The notes below the pieces were generated by a model. It did not search any database. It was given only the letters and a program-made list of their open reading frames with translations, and was not told the origin of the DNA. Shown here piece after piece: positions 40,010 through 49,600 of a stretch of DNA of 64,000 bases (its first letter is position 1; the number at the start of each line of letters is the position of its first letter). The stretch is from Virgisporangium ochraceum (GTDB lineage: Bacteria > Actinomycetota > Actinomycetes > Mycobacteriales > Micromonosporaceae). Where the stretch lies: NCBI RefSeq assembly GCF_016863655.1, contig NZ_BOPH01000003.1:1-64000 (forward strand), in the 5' to 3' direction. Both the position numbers and the translations under genes were made by a program.

Positions 40010-41107
40010 ATGGCCCTCGTGCGGGCACAGGTCACCACAGCGCGCCGGATCGTGGTCAAGGTCGGGTCGTCCTCGTTGACGACCGCGGCCGGCGGCCTCG
40101 ACCCGGCCCGCGTCGACTCGTTGGTCGACGCGATCACGGCCACCGACGCCGAGGTGGTGCTGGTGTCGTCGGGCGCGATCGCCGCCGGGCTGGCTCCGCT
40201 CGGCCTGCCCCGCCGGCCGCGTGACCTGGCCACGCAGCAGGCCGCGGCCAGCGTCGGCCAGGGGCTTCTGATGCGCGCGTACACCGAGTCGTTCGGCCGG
40301 TACGGCCGCGTCGTGGGCCAGGTCCTGCTGACCGTCGACGATGTGACGCGCCGCGCCCACTACCGCAACGCCTACCGCACCCTGCAGAAGCTGCTCGACC
40401 TCGGCGCGCTGCCGGTGGTGAACGAGAACGACACCGTCGCCACCGAGGAGATCCGGTTCGGCGACAACGACCGGCTGGCCGCCCTGGTCGCCGCGCTGGT
40501 GCGGGCCGACCTGCTGGTGCTGCTCTCCGACGTCGACGGCCTGTACACCGGCGACCCCAGCAGGCCGGGGGCCGAGCGCCTCGCCGAGGTCCGCGACTTC
40601 GACGAGGACCTGGCCGGGATCAGCATCGGCAGGGCGCGCTCGGGCGTCGGCACGGGCGGAATGGTCACGAAGATCGAGGCGGCCCGGATCGCCGCCTACT
40701 CGGGCGTCTCCGTGGTGCTGACCTCGGCGCCGCAGGCCGCCGCGGCCCTCGCCGGCGCGGAGGTCGGCACGCTGTTCCACCAGGCCCGGGCCCGGCCGGC
40801 CGCACGGCTGTTCTGGCTGGCGCACGCCACGGCCCCCCGCGGGCGGCTGACGCTCGACGCGGGCGCGGTGCGCGCGGTGGTCGACCGGCGCGCGTCGCTG
40901 CTACCGGCGGGCATCGTGTCGGTCGACGGCCGGTTCGCCGCGGGTGACCCGGTCGACTTGGTCGACCCGGCCGGCCAGCCGGTGGCGCGCGGCCTGGTCA
41001 ACTACGACGCGGCCGAGCTGCCGGGGCTGCTGGGCCGCACCACGATGGAGCTCGGCCCGGGGTACGGGCGCGAGGTCGTCCACCGCGACGACCTCGTGCT
41101 GCTCTAG
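40010..41107 (+). CDS. proB: Glutamate 5-kinase
   Basis: First enzyme of proline synthesis, 365 residues from ATG 40010 (a GTG at 40019 is also possible). The amino-acid-kinase domain shows RIVVKVGSSSLT, VLVSSGAIAAGL, VNENDTVATEEIRFGDND and SDVDGLYTGDP; a PUA domain fills about 280-360. Length is normal. In many actinobacteria obg lies just upstream and proA downstream; here neither is adjacent, and the convergent neighbour overlaps by four bases. Confidence 0.97.
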   Translation: MALVRAQVTTARRIVVKVGSSSLTTAAGGLDPARVDSLVDAITATDAEVVLVSSGAIAAGLAPLGLPRRPRDLATQQAAASVGQGLLMRAYTESFGRYGRVVGQVLLTVDDVTRRAHYRNAYRTLQKLLDLGALPVVNENDTVATEEIRFGDNDRLAALVAALVRADLLVLLSDVDGLYTGDPSRPGAERLAEVRDFDEDLAGISIGRARSGVGTGGMVTKIEAARIAAYSGVSVVLTSAPQAAAALAGAEVGTLFHQARARPAARLFWLAHATAPRGRLTLDAGAVRAVVDRRASLLPAGIVSVDGRFAAGDPVDLVDPAGQPVARGLVNYDAAELPGLLGRTTMELGPGYGREVVHRDDLVLL

Positions 41108-41910
41108 CTGAACGCCCTGATCGCCGTGAGCGTGGTGTGGACGTCGAAGGCCGGGCCGTCGTCGCTCGCCCAGGCGCCGTCGTGGCGCTGGGTGTTGGTG
41201 AGCCGGCGGCGCGCCGCCTGGAGCAGCCAGTCGTCGGGGTTCATGCCGACCCGCCGCAACGACGCGCCAAGCGACGCGGTGTCGGCCGGCGACATGTCGT
41301 CGACGCGCTCGGCGAGGATCACCTGGATCTGCGCCGACTCGTAGTACGACCCGAGGTGGAACAGCAGCGCGCAGCCCAGCCACCCGGCCGCCAGGTACGA
41401 CGGCCACGCGCCGTTCTGGTTGAGCGTCGACTTGAACGCCTCACCGGCCAGCGCCACCTGCTGGTAGTACTCCTGCTGCTGGTCGTAGCCCTGCGGCTGG
41501 GGCGCGGCCACGGCCAGCCAGTACGCCGCGTTGACGGTCTGGTAGACGGTCGCCTCCGGGTCGCCGGGCATCGCCCACGGCGGCGCGACGGCCGCCAGCG
41601 ACTCGTCCTCCTGCCAGTAGCCCTCGGGGTACTGGCAGCGGGCGAGCCAGGCGACGGCCGCGCGCGCCACCGGGCGCTGCAGCGCGCCGAGGTCGGCGAG
41701 CTCGCTGAGACGGAAGCAGGTGGCGTCGACCGACGGAACGGCCGAGCTCGACAGCGCCGGCCAGCCCCCGTTGGGCAGGTCGCCGAACTCGGCCTTCTCC
41801 AGAACGTCGACGTTGGGTGTGGTGCCGGACCGCAGGAAGCTCAAGCGGGCACGGTCGACCGAGTCACCGTGCGCCACGACGTACCCGATGGCGGCATCAA
41901 GGTCAGCCAT
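41104..41910 (-). CDS. Prenyltransferase/squalene-oxidase-repeat-like protein
   Basis: 268 residues. Repeated GGWPALSSS..., EGYWQEDES, NGAWPSYLAAGW and DGAWASDDGPAFDVHTTLTAIRAF motifs resemble the QW repeats of alpha/alpha-toroid cyclases, but the acidic DxDD catalytic motif of hopene cyclases is missing and the protein is too short. It is probably a toroid protein without cyclase activity. It often accompanies moeZ in actinobacteria, as I recall. Confidence 0.65.
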   Translation of the reverse strand: MADLDAAIGYVVAHGDSVDRARLSFLRSGTTPNVDVLEKAEFGDLPNGGWPALSSSAVPSVDATCFRLSELADLGALQRPVARAAVAWLARCQYPEGYWQEDESLAAVAPPWAMPGDPEATVYQTVNAAYWLAVAAPQPQGYDQQQEYYQQVALAGEAFKSTLNQNGAWPSYLAAGWLGCALLFHLGSYYESAQIQVILAERVDDMSPADTASLGASLRRVGMNPDDWLLQAARRRLTNTQRHDGAWASDDGPAFDVHTTLTAIRAFS

Positions 41911-41961
41911 GGCGGCAACGCTAGCCCAGCCGGCCGCGCCCCACGTGTCACTTACCTAACA

Positions 41962-43140
41962 TCAGTAGATCGGCAGCGACGGGTCGATCTGCTTGACCCA
42001 CGCCACCACGCCACCCTGGACGTGCACCGCGTCCTTGAACCCGGCGTTCTTCACGGCCGCGAGCGCCTCCGCCGACCGGACGCCGGACTTGCAGTACAGC
42101 ACCAGCTGGCGGTCCTGGGGCAGGTCGGCGAGGGCGGACCCGTTGAGGATGTCGCCCTTCGGGATCAGCGTCGAGCCGGGGATCGCGACGATCTCGTACT
42201 CGTTGGGCTCACGCACGTCGACGAGCTCGATCGATTTGCCGGCGTCGAGCCACTCCTTCAGCTCGCGCGGGGTGATCGTGGAGCCCTGCGCCGCGCTGGC
42301 CGCCTCGTCGGAGACCGCGCCGCAGAAGCTCTCGTAGTCGATCAGCTCGGTGACCGTCGGGTTCTCGCCGCAGACCGCGCAGCTCGGGTCCTTCCGGACC
42401 TTGATCTTCCGGTACGACATCTCCAGGGCGTCGTACACGGTGAGCCTGCCGAGCAGCGGCTCGCCGATGCCGGTGAGCAGCTTGATCGCCTCGGTGACCT
42501 GGATCGCCCCGATCGACGCGCACAGCACGCCGAGCACGCCGCCCTCGGCGCACGACGGCACCATGCCGGGCGGCGGGGGCTCCGGGTAGAGGCAGCGGTA
42601 GCAGGGGCCGTGCTCGGCCCAGAACACGCTGGCCTGCCCGTCGAAGCGGTAGATCGAGCCCCACACGTACGGCTTCTTCAGGAAGACGGCCGCGTCGTTG
42701 ACCATGTACCGGGTCGCGAAGTTGTCGGTGCCGTCGACGATCAGGTCGTACTGGGCGAAGATCTCCAGCACGTTGTCGTTGGTGAGCGCCTCGTTGTGGA
42801 TGATCACGTCGACGAGCGGGTTGATCTCGCGCACCGAGTCGGCCGCGGAGTCGGCCTTCGGCCGCCCGATGTCGCTCTGGCCGTGGATGATCTGCCGCTG
42901 CAGGTTCGACTCGTCGACCGTGTCGAACTCGACGATGCCGAGCGTGCCCACGCCGGCCGCGGCGAGGTACATCAGCGCCGGCGACCCGAGACCGCCGGCG
43001 CCCACACACAGCACCTTGGCGTTCTTCAGCCGTTTCTGCCCGGCCATCCCCACGTCGGGGATGATCAGGTGACGCGAGTAGCGGCGGACCTCGTCGATCG
43101 TGAGTTCGGCGGCTGGCTCGACCAGCGGCGGCAACGACAT
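41962..43140 (-). CDS. moeZ: Adenylyltransferase/sulfurtransferase MoeZ
   Basis: 392 residues. An E1-like ThiF domain (about 15-260) has the nucleotide loop GAGGLGSPALMYLAAAG, the DNLQRQ-like NLQRQIIH segment and zinc pairs CYRC and CAVC; a rhodanese domain (about 285-390) has the active Cys in LYCKSGVRS. MoeZ adenylates and thiocarboxylates sulphur-carrier proteins for molybdopterin, thioamide and cysteine pathways. Complete. Confidence 0.97.
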   Translation of the reverse strand: MSLPPLVEPAAELTIDEVRRYSRHLIIPDVGMAGQKRLKNAKVLCVGAGGLGSPALMYLAAAGVGTLGIVEFDTVDESNLQRQIIHGQSDIGRPKADSAADSVREINPLVDVIIHNEALTNDNVLEIFAQYDLIVDGTDNFATRYMVNDAAVFLKKPYVWGSIYRFDGQASVFWAEHGPCYRCLYPEPPPPGMVPSCAEGGVLGVLCASIGAIQVTEAIKLLTGIGEPLLGRLTVYDALEMSYRKIKVRKDPSCAVCGENPTVTELIDYESFCGAVSDEAASAAQGSTITPRELKEWLDAGKSIELVDVREPNEYEIVAIPGSTLIPKGDILNGSALADLPQDRQLVLYCKSGVRSAEALAAVKNAGFKDAVHVQGGVVAWVKQIDPSLPIY

Positions 43141-43183
43141 GTCGCCAATTGTGCCTCGCGAGCTTCGAAAAAGGCCGTGACCT

Positions 43184-43972
43184 TCACTTCACCGCGCGTC
43201 CGGAATATCTTCTCCCACCGATGTACGGCCAGGCGTTCGCGACGCAGCCGTCGAGGCCGTAGGTCTGCTGCTGCATCACCGGCGCCGGCTGCCCGCGCCC
43301 GGGGCAGGCCTCGTGGCCCTGGCCGAGCTGGTGCCCGACCTCGTGGTTCACCAGGTACTGCCGGTACTCGTCGAGGGTCGCTCCGTAGTTCGGCACGGCG
43401 GTCAGCCAGCGGGACAGGTTCAGCACCACGCGTCCGGGCAGCCGGCACGACGAGTAGCCCTCGGTGCGCAGGCCGCCGGTGGCGCAGATCGCCTCGCTCG
43501 TCCTGGCCGTGGCCAGCAGCACCGTGAAGTCGGCCGGCGCGTCGCCGGGTACCAGTTGCAGGCGGATCCGGCCGCCGGCGGTCCAGCCGCGCGGGTCGCC
43601 GAGCACCGCGTCGATGATCGCGGCCACCTCCACCGGGTCCTGCCCGGTGCCGTCCTCGACGGTCACCCGGTATCTGTGCAGGCGGCCGGCGGTGCCACGC
43701 ACCTCGCCCGCGGCGGCGGCCGCCGTGAAGGCGCCGGTGCCCGTCGTGGGCACGGCCGTGGCGCGGCTGGCGGGTCGCGTCGCCGGTGGCGGGCTTTCAG
43801 GGGTGGACCGGGGTGCGCTCGGCGTGGTGCTGGCGGGCGCGACGACGTACGGGTGTGCGGGGACCGAGGTTCCGTTGCCCGCGAACGTCGACCCGAGCCG
43901 GGACCCGACGGCGGCTCCCGCTGCCAGCAGCACCGCCGCGGCGGCCACGAATCGAAGCAGTATCGACCCCAT
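43184..43972 (-). CDS. DUF3152 secreted zinc-metalloprotease-like protein
   Basis: 262 residues from ATG 43972. An N-terminal hydrophobic segment (about 5-27) is a signal anchor; a Pro/Thr/Ser-rich linker (about 35-85) follows. The C-terminal domain ends with NHEVGHQLGQGHEACPG (about 209-225), matching HExxHxxGxxH, the metzincin zinc motif with catalytic Glu. Four or more Cys could form disulphides outside the cell. DUF3152 genes commonly sit beside moeZ in actinobacteria. The protease activity is inferred from the motif. Confidence 0.9.
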   Translation of the reverse strand: MGSILLRFVAAAAVLLAAGAAVGSRLGSTFAGNGTSVPAHPYVVAPASTTPSAPRSTPESPPPATRPASRATAVPTTGTGAFTAAAAAGEVRGTAGRLHRYRVTVEDGTGQDPVEVAAIIDAVLGDPRGWTAGGRIRLQLVPGDAPADFTVLLATARTSEAICATGGLRTEGYSSCRLPGRVVLNLSRWLTAVPNYGATLDEYRQYLVNHEVGHQLGQGHEACPGRGQPAPVMQQQTYGLDGCVANAWPYIGGRRYSGRAVK

Positions 43973-43993
43973 GATGGTCCAGCATGCGCTGGT

Positions 43994-44971
43994 TTAGTTG
44001 CTTTTGGTGCTGATTGCTCGCTCTTCGCTGTTCTCGCCCAGCATGCCCAGGATGGCCCTGGCGACGATCTGCGGACGCTCGATCTGTGCCACGTGACCGG
44101 CGTTGTCGAGCATCAGCAGCCGGCTGTCCGGGATGGCCTTCGCCACCTGGGCCGGCACCCTCGTGTCGACGAGCTGGTCGTGGGCCCCGCCGATCACCAG
44201 CGTCGGCGCAGTCACCTTCGCGGCGATGCGCCAGAGCGAGTTCGCGCCGGGCAGGTAGGCACGCAGGAAGCTGGTGACGAGGCCGCGCAGGCACCCCACG
44301 TACGCGGCCGGGTAGTGCGGCACCGAGTACCGCAGCTCGATCTCCTTGCGCGCGTCGATCCGCCGCTGCTCCGGCAGCGCCTCGGGCTCGGCGAAGCAGG
44401 CGGCGATCACCATCGTGAACATGTCGTCGATGGGCATCGCGCCCATCCGCCAGGCGGCCAGCCGGTTCGCGAACGGAAGCAGGACAAAAGGTGCGAAACG
44501 CCCCTGCGCGGACCGTCTGGGGTCGAGGAACGGCATCGCCGGCGACACCAACGTGAGCGTGCGGACGAGATCGGGACGCAACCCGGCGACCCGCACCGAC
44601 ACCGACCCGCCGAGGGAGTTGCCCACCAGGTGAACGGGGCCGCGGTCGGAGTGCTCGAGGTACCGGATCACCCGGTTGGCCAGCGCGGCGATCGTGTACC
44701 GGTGGCCGGGGTCGCTCTGGCCGAAGCCGGGCAGGTCGATCGCGTGGCCGTCCCACCGGTCGGCCATCAGGTAGGCGAGGTCGATCCAGTTGTTGGCCGA
44801 GCCGCCCAGGCCGTGCACGTAGAGGGCGGGTTCGGCGGCCTGCGCGCGGGCCGGGGTGTACCGGACGAACGTCCGGGTGCCGTCGATCGTCACGGGTCTC
44901 CCCGGCCACGGCGGCGGCAGGGTTTCCGGGACGTTCACATCCGATTCAGGTGCCAGCAGCGCGCGCTTCAC
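43994..44971 (-). CDS. Alpha/beta-fold hydrolase
   Basis: 325 residues from GTG 44971. Catalytic triad: nucleophile Ser in VGNSLGGS (near 118), Asp in GGAHDQLVD and His in NAGHVAQIE. The oxyanion HGLGGSANNWIDL segment is also present. The lid region is long (about 165-235). Substrate unknown; the family includes esterases and haloperoxidase-like enzymes. It ends 22 bases before DUF3152 on the same strand. Confidence 0.92.
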   Translation of the reverse strand: MKRALLAPESDVNVPETLPPPWPGRPVTIDGTRTFVRYTPARAQAAEPALYVHGLGGSANNWIDLAYLMADRWDGHAIDLPGFGQSDPGHRYTIAALANRVIRYLEHSDRGPVHLVGNSLGGSVSVRVAGLRPDLVRTLTLVSPAMPFLDPRRSAQGRFAPFVLLPFANRLAAWRMGAMPIDDMFTMVIAACFAEPEALPEQRRIDARKEIELRYSVPHYPAAYVGCLRGLVTSFLRAYLPGANSLWRIAAKVTAPTLVIGGAHDQLVDTRVPAQVAKAIPDSRLLMLDNAGHVAQIERPQIVARAILGMLGENSEERAISTKSN

Positions 44972-45004
44972 GCATCAACTGTGCATGATCCAACCGGGAG
45001 CGAT

Positions 45005-48000
45005 CTACGGCAGCAGCGCGTCGAGGCGACGGTTCGCGGCGGCGAGCGTCGCCCGCACCACGGCCTGGCGCACGTCGCCCGCCACGATCGCCGAACCGCT
45101 CAGCTGCTCGGCGAACCCGCCCGAGACGATCAGCATGACCACCAGGGCGATCTCGCACGTACCGAGCGGCACCACGGTGGCGTGCTCGATGTAGCAGCGG
45201 CCGATGCGGGTCCCGCTGTCGGGATCGGTGAGCAGCGCGTCGAGGGCACCCGCCGTGGCGGTGGCGCTGAGCCGCAGCATGTACCCGTCGACGGCCGGAC
45301 CGACCGCGTGGCCGACGGCACCGGTGCCGCCCGCCGACAGCCGCACCTGCACCTCGGCGTCGAGGCCGTGGCTGTTCACCTCGACCTGCTCGAGCCGCAC
45401 CCGGCCGCCGGAGCCGGCGAACTGGTACGCGGGCGCGTTGGGCACGCCCAGCTCGGGCAGCGGCTCGCGGTGGATGCTGGCCGGTTCGAGGGCGCGGCGG
45501 TCGTGCTTTTCCGCTTCTTCTTCCGCGGCTTCGGGCTGCTGTTCGGTGGGGTCGGTGAACACGGGTGCCATGGGCATGCCGACGAGCGAGTGGTGCTCGT
45601 CGGCGGGTTCCCGTCCGTCGGCCTCTTCCGCTACCGCTTCCGGGTGCTCCTCGCTGTGGATCGCTTCTTCGTTCTGGATCTCGCCTGCGTCGCGGGCCTC
45701 TTCGACGTCGCGGGCCTCTTCGACGTTGCGGGCCTCTTCGGCGTCGCGGGTCTCGTCGGCGTCGCGGGGCGGTCGGGTGGCGCCGGGGCGGATCGCCTCC
45801 AGCCAGGCCTCGAAGCTGAGGTCGGGCTCGATGGCGGCCAGCCGGGCCCGCAGCGGACGGCCGTCGCCGGGACGGCTGCCGGCACGTGGGCTGGGCAGCC
45901 CGGGACGGCTGGGCACGGACCCGAACCGCACGCTGTCGGCGGAGGTCGGTGGCTCGCCCACGCGGGGCAGGTCGGCGAGGCGCGGCGGAACCGGGTCGCT
46001 CGACGGTGCCAGTTCCGGCGGCTCCGACATCCCGGTCGGCTCGGTCAGCTCGGGCGGCTCCGACATCCCGGTCGGCTCGCTCGGCTCGGGTTCCGACGTC
46101 GCTGCCGGCTCGTCCGGGTGCGGTGGGGCGATCGGCGTGCTGTCCCCGGTCACCTCGGGTTCGTGTGCGGCGACGACCGGAGCCGGCTCGACGGCCTCGC
46201 CCACGGTGGCCCGCTCGCCGCGCTCACCGCGTTCGTGGCGGTCGCCGCGTTCGTTGCGGGCGGCGGCGCTGGCGGGCGACGCGTTCGGTGCCCGGCGCGT
46301 GTCGGCCGCGCTGTTCTGTTCGACCGGCCTCGGTACCGGCATGGCATCTGGCTCCTCTGGAGCTCGGCCGACCGCGTCGACGGGCACCTCGGCACCGGAG
46401 GAAGGCCGGGCGGGTTCGGCCGAGACACCCATCTGCTCCTTGAGCAGGCGGGCGACGGCGCGGCTTACCTCACCGGGGTCGGCGTCGTCGGAGAGGTCGA
46501 GCCGGAGCGTGTGACGGCCGTCGATGTTGACGATCTCCGCTTCGCGGACACCGACGACACCCTGTACGGCGTCGATCACGGCGGGGAAGTCGAAGCCGTC
46601 GCGGCGCTCCTCGGCCGGCTCCTCGTTCCGGAAGAAGTCGGCGATCCGGGACAGGTCGGCGGGCGCGTCGTCGACGGCGCCTTCGGGGCCGTCGCCGCCG
46701 GGCACCGTCGGCACGTCGGGCGCCATGGGGATCCGCTGCGGCAGGTCGGGCGGTGCCGGCGGGCCGTCGAAGGCACCCGAGCTGGGGATCGGCGGGGGCG
46801 GCGGCGGAAGCGGACCCGTGACGGTCGGCTCCGGCTCCGGCGTGTACGGATACGCCGGGCTCGTGGGGCCGGCACCGCTGACCGGGGCCGTCTGCCATCC
46901 CACGGACGGCGATGCTCCGGACGCCCAGGAGCCGTCGGACCACGGTCCGCCCGCCCACAACCGGTCGGCCGCCGGCGACACCGGCGGGATCAGCGGCGGT
47001 GGCACGACCGGCGGTGCCGTCGCGGCGGTCGGCGGCGCTGTTCCCTGGTACGGCGGGATGAGCGGCGCGGGCACGGCCGGCTGCCGCGCCGCCTGGTGCG
47101 CCGCCTGGTGCGCCGCCTGGTGCGCCGCCTGGTGCGGATCGATGTGCTGCGGCGCGGCCGGATGTGGTGCGGCCGGGTGTGGTGCGGCCTGGTGCGGTGC
47201 GGTTCCCTGGTGCGGCGCGGCCTGGTGCGGTTCCGCCTGGTGGTGGGGGGCGATCTGCTGCGGGGCGGCCTGGTGCGGCGACTCGAAGCGGGCCGGTGGC
47301 GAACTGGTGGGCCGCACCGATCGGCGCCCGGCGAACCGGGGCGGATCGACCGTGGCGCCGTGACTGCCGTCGTTGCGGTGGATCGGACGGCCCGAACTCT
47401 CGTACGACGCGGCGGGTTCCGCCGACGCGGGCCGGGCGTGGCCACCGAACGCGGTCGTGGGTTCCGGTGAGGTCGCCCGGTGCCCGGCGGGCGCCTCCGC
47501 CACGCCGCCGAAAGCGGTGGTCGGCTCGGGCGGGTAGGCGGGTCCGCCGAAGGTCGTCTCACCCGACGGGGCGGCCGCGTACGGGTCGACCGCGGGGGGC
47601 GGCTCGAACGGATTGCTCCGTGCCGCCGGCGACACGACACCGTACGGCGGGGTGACACCACCGTCGGCCGGCATTGCCGGCGGGGTGACGCCACCCTCGG
47701 CCGGCCTTGCCGGCGGGGCCGAGGTCATCGGCGGGGCCGACGACACCGGCGGCGCTGAAGTCACCGGCGGGGCCGAGGTCACGGGCGGGGCCGGCGGCAC
47801 CGAGGTCACCGGTGGGGCCGACGACACCGGCGGAGCGGGCGACACGGGTGAGGCCGGCGACACGGGAACCTCGGGCATGCCGAACGGCGCCGGCGACCGG
47901 GGTGCGATCCCCGGCGCGGCAGCGTGGTGCCCGAACTCCGGGCCGGTGTTGCGGTGCTCGGGCTGCCAGGGGCGGCCCGGCTCGGGTGGCCGGTACTCCG

Positions 48001-48769
48001 GCGGTCCGAACTCCGCCGGTCCGAACTGGGCCTCGGCCCGGCCGTGCTGGGGACCCTCGTCGGAGCGCTGGCGGAACCGGAACGGGCGCTGGTAGCGGAT
48101 CCGCTCGTCGTAGCTGTGCCGGTCGGACCGGCGTGGCGGCTCGGCGTCCCCGTCGGGCGCGGCCTGGTGGTCCGAGACGCTCGGGAAGTGGTGGGCCGAC
48201 TCGTCCTGGTGGCGCGGCTGCGGCGGCGGCAACTGCGGCTGCGGCGGCATCTGCGGCGGCTGGGGGCCGGGCGGCTGGAACGCCGTTGGCTCGAACGTCG
48301 TTGGCTCGAAGGTCGGCGGCTCGAACGTCTGCGGCTGGAACGTCGGCGGCTGGAACGCCGGCGGTTCGTACGCTGGCGGCTGCGGGTTCGGCGGAGGTTG
48401 CGGGACCTGTGGCTGCGATGCCTGGGGCTGCGGTGCCTGTGGCTGGGGGACCTGTGGCTGGGGGACCTGGGGCTGCGGGACCTGTTGGTGGGGGATCTGT
48501 TGGTGCGGGATGAACGGCACCCGGTTCACGTCGGCCGGGTCGTTCGCGAACGGCGGGCCGGGCACCTCCGCGCGACCGCGGGCGACCGGGGGTTCATCGG
48601 CGCCGGTCTCCTCGTCCGGGGGATTTCCGGAGACCCGGCGGCGCCAGGTCGACACCATTTCCTCGAGCACCGGATCGGCACCGTTCGACCCGTTTCGGGC
48701 GGCTGCCCGGGCGAGCGCACCGTTACCGACGTGGTTGTGCCCGTCGGGTGCCCGCTCTCGATCATCCAC
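45005..48769 (-). CDS. Giant proline/alanine-rich protein with two small conserved domains
   Basis: 1254 residues from GTG 48769, where AAGGAG lies six bases upstream; the frame is open to 50056 but the earlier part is antisense to the tetR and other genes. Most of the protein is low complexity: QVPQPQ, PTFEP, SAPPVT, HQAAPH, AHQA and EEARD repeats. A folded-looking segment about residues 700-770 (DFPAVIDAVQGVVGVREAEIVNIDGRHTLRLDLSDD) and a C-terminal domain of about 140 residues (VRLEQVEVNSHGLDAEVQVRLSAGG ... ANRRLDALLP) are conserved-looking. No signal peptide. Function unknown; perhaps a scaffold. Confidence 0.8.
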   Translation of the reverse strand: MDDRERAPDGHNHVGNGALARAAARNGSNGADPVLEEMVSTWRRRVSGNPPDEETGADEPPVARGRAEVPGPPFANDPADVNRVPFIPHQQIPHQQVPQPQVPQPQVPQPQAPQPQASQPQVPQPPPNPQPPAYEPPAFQPPTFQPQTFEPPTFEPTTFEPTAFQPPGPQPPQMPPQPQLPPPQPRHQDESAHHFPSVSDHQAAPDGDAEPPRRSDRHSYDERIRYQRPFRFRQRSDEGPQHGRAEAQFGPAEFGPPEYRPPEPGRPWQPEHRNTGPEFGHHAAAPGIAPRSPAPFGMPEVPVSPASPVSPAPPVSSAPPVTSVPPAPPVTSAPPVTSAPPVSSAPPMTSAPPARPAEGGVTPPAMPADGGVTPPYGVVSPAARSNPFEPPPAVDPYAAAPSGETTFGGPAYPPEPTTAFGGVAEAPAGHRATSPEPTTAFGGHARPASAEPAASYESSGRPIHRNDGSHGATVDPPRFAGRRSVRPTSSPPARFESPHQAAPQQIAPHHQAEPHQAAPHQGTAPHQAAPHPAAPHPAAPQHIDPHQAAHQAAHQAAHQAARQPAVPAPLIPPYQGTAPPTAATAPPVVPPPLIPPVSPAADRLWAGGPWSDGSWASGASPSVGWQTAPVSGAGPTSPAYPYTPEPEPTVTGPLPPPPPPIPSSGAFDGPPAPPDLPQRIPMAPDVPTVPGGDGPEGAVDDAPADLSRIADFFRNEEPAEERRDGFDFPAVIDAVQGVVGVREAEIVNIDGRHTLRLDLSDDADPGEVSRAVARLLKEQMGVSAEPARPSSGAEVPVDAVGRAPEEPDAMPVPRPVEQNSAADTRRAPNASPASAAARNERGDRHERGERGERATVGEAVEPAPVVAAHEPEVTGDSTPIAPPHPDEPAATSEPEPSEPTGMSEPPELTEPTGMSEPPELAPSSDPVPPRLADLPRVGEPPTSADSVRFGSVPSRPGLPSPRAGSRPGDGRPLRARLAAIEPDLSFEAWLEAIRPGATRPPRDADETRDAEEARNVEEARDVEEARDAGEIQNEEAIHSEEHPEAVAEEADGREPADEHHSLVGMPMAPVFTDPTEQQPEAAEEEAEKHDRRALEPASIHREPLPELGVPNAPAYQFAGSGGRVRLEQVEVNSHGLDAEVQVRLSAGGTGAVGHAVGPAVDGYMLRLSATATAGALDALLTDPDSGTRIGRCYIEHATVVPLGTCEIALVVMLIVSGGFAEQLSGSAIVAGDVRQAVVRATLAAANRRLDALLP
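45689..45760. repeat. 18-bp tandem repeat, four copies
   Basis: Four consecutive 18-bp units (two identical, two with one to three changes) encode the (DVEEAR)-like hexapeptide repeat of the proline-rich protein. Confidence 0.85.
47091..47138. repeat. 12-bp tandem repeat, four copies
   Basis: Four 12-bp units (the last differs at its end) encode AHQA repeats in the proline-rich protein. Confidence 0.9.
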
Positions 48770-48871
48770 CGTGCGCTCCTTGGTCGCCTGCCGTGAGGCT
48801 ACCGTGTGCATGGAGAGTGGGTAAGTTGCTACAGCGGCCAAACGGTGCGCTTGGCGGATCGGGAGGGTGAC

Positions 48872-49510
48872 ATGAGTTCCGCGACCAGCGGCTCGCAGGC
48901 GCCCGGCAGACCGGTGCGGTTGCCCCGTTCCGCGCGCCGGAAGCAGCTGCTCGCCGCAGCTCAGCAGGTGTTCGTGGCGCAGGGGTACCACGCTGCCGCG
49001 ATGGACGAGATCGCCGAGCGGGCGGGCGTGTCGAAGCCGGTCCTGTACCAGCATTTCCCGGGGAAGCTCGAGCTCTACCTGGCGCTCCTCGACACCCACT
49101 GCGACGCGATGCTGGCCCGCATGCACGAGGCGATGGCCGCCACCACGGAGAACAAGCAGCGGGTCCGGAACGCGATGGCGGCCTACTTCGACTTCATCGA
49201 CCACGAGAGCGAGGCGTTCCGGCTCGTCTTCGAGTCGGACCTGCGCAACGACGATGCCGTGCGCGAGCGGGTCGACCGGGTCGAGAGCGGCTGCATCGCG
49301 GTCATCACCGACACGATCATGGCGGACACCGGTGTGAGCCGGGCGCGGGCCGAACTGCTGGCCGCCGGCCTGGTGGGGGCGGCCGAGACCGCCGCGCGGT
49401 TCTGGCTCTCCGGCGGCCGTCAGGTCGACAAGGCGGAGGCCGAGAAGCTGGTCGCGGCGCTGGCCTGGCGCGGTATCGCAAGTTTCCCGATGTACGGCGA
49501 ACAGCCCTGA
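48872..49510 (+). CDS. TetR family transcriptional regulator
   Basis: 212 residues from ATG 48872, preceded by GGGAGGG. The helix-turn-helix is textbook: RRKQLLAAAQQVFVAQGYHAAAMDEIAERAGVSKPVLYQHFPGKLELYLALL (about 20-75). The C-terminal part is helical and would bind a ligand and dimerise. It is divergent from the proline-rich gene, its most likely target. Such regulators next to DUF3107 are common in actinobacteria. Confidence 0.95.
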   Translation: MSSATSGSQAPGRPVRLPRSARRKQLLAAAQQVFVAQGYHAAAMDEIAERAGVSKPVLYQHFPGKLELYLALLDTHCDAMLARMHEAMAATTENKQRVRNAMAAYFDFIDHESEAFRLVFESDLRNDDAVRERVDRVESGCIAVITDTIMADTGVSRARAELLAAGLVGAAETAARFWLSGGRQVDKAEAEKLVAALAWRGIASFPMYGEQP

Positions 49511-49521
49511 CCTGTCCTTGT

Positions 49522-49546
49522 GCGCGGTAACCGGTTGATACCGCGC
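49522..49546. promoter_or_regulatory. 8-bp inverted repeat between tetR and DUF3107
   Basis: Perfect arms GCGCGGTA/TACCGCGC (49522-49529 / 49539-49546) with a 9-nt spacer, 12 bases after the tetR stop. It could be a regulator operator for DUF3107 or a terminator stem. Confidence 0.4.
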
Positions 49547-49600
49547 TAACCTGCTACCGGCAGTCATCACGCGAGTTAACGCAGCACATAGGAGGAGACC

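Noticed and set aside
43313..47470. 1385-codon plus-strand frame
   Set aside because: Antisense to DUF3152, the hydrolase and the proline-rich gene; the product is low complexity and has no ribosome site.
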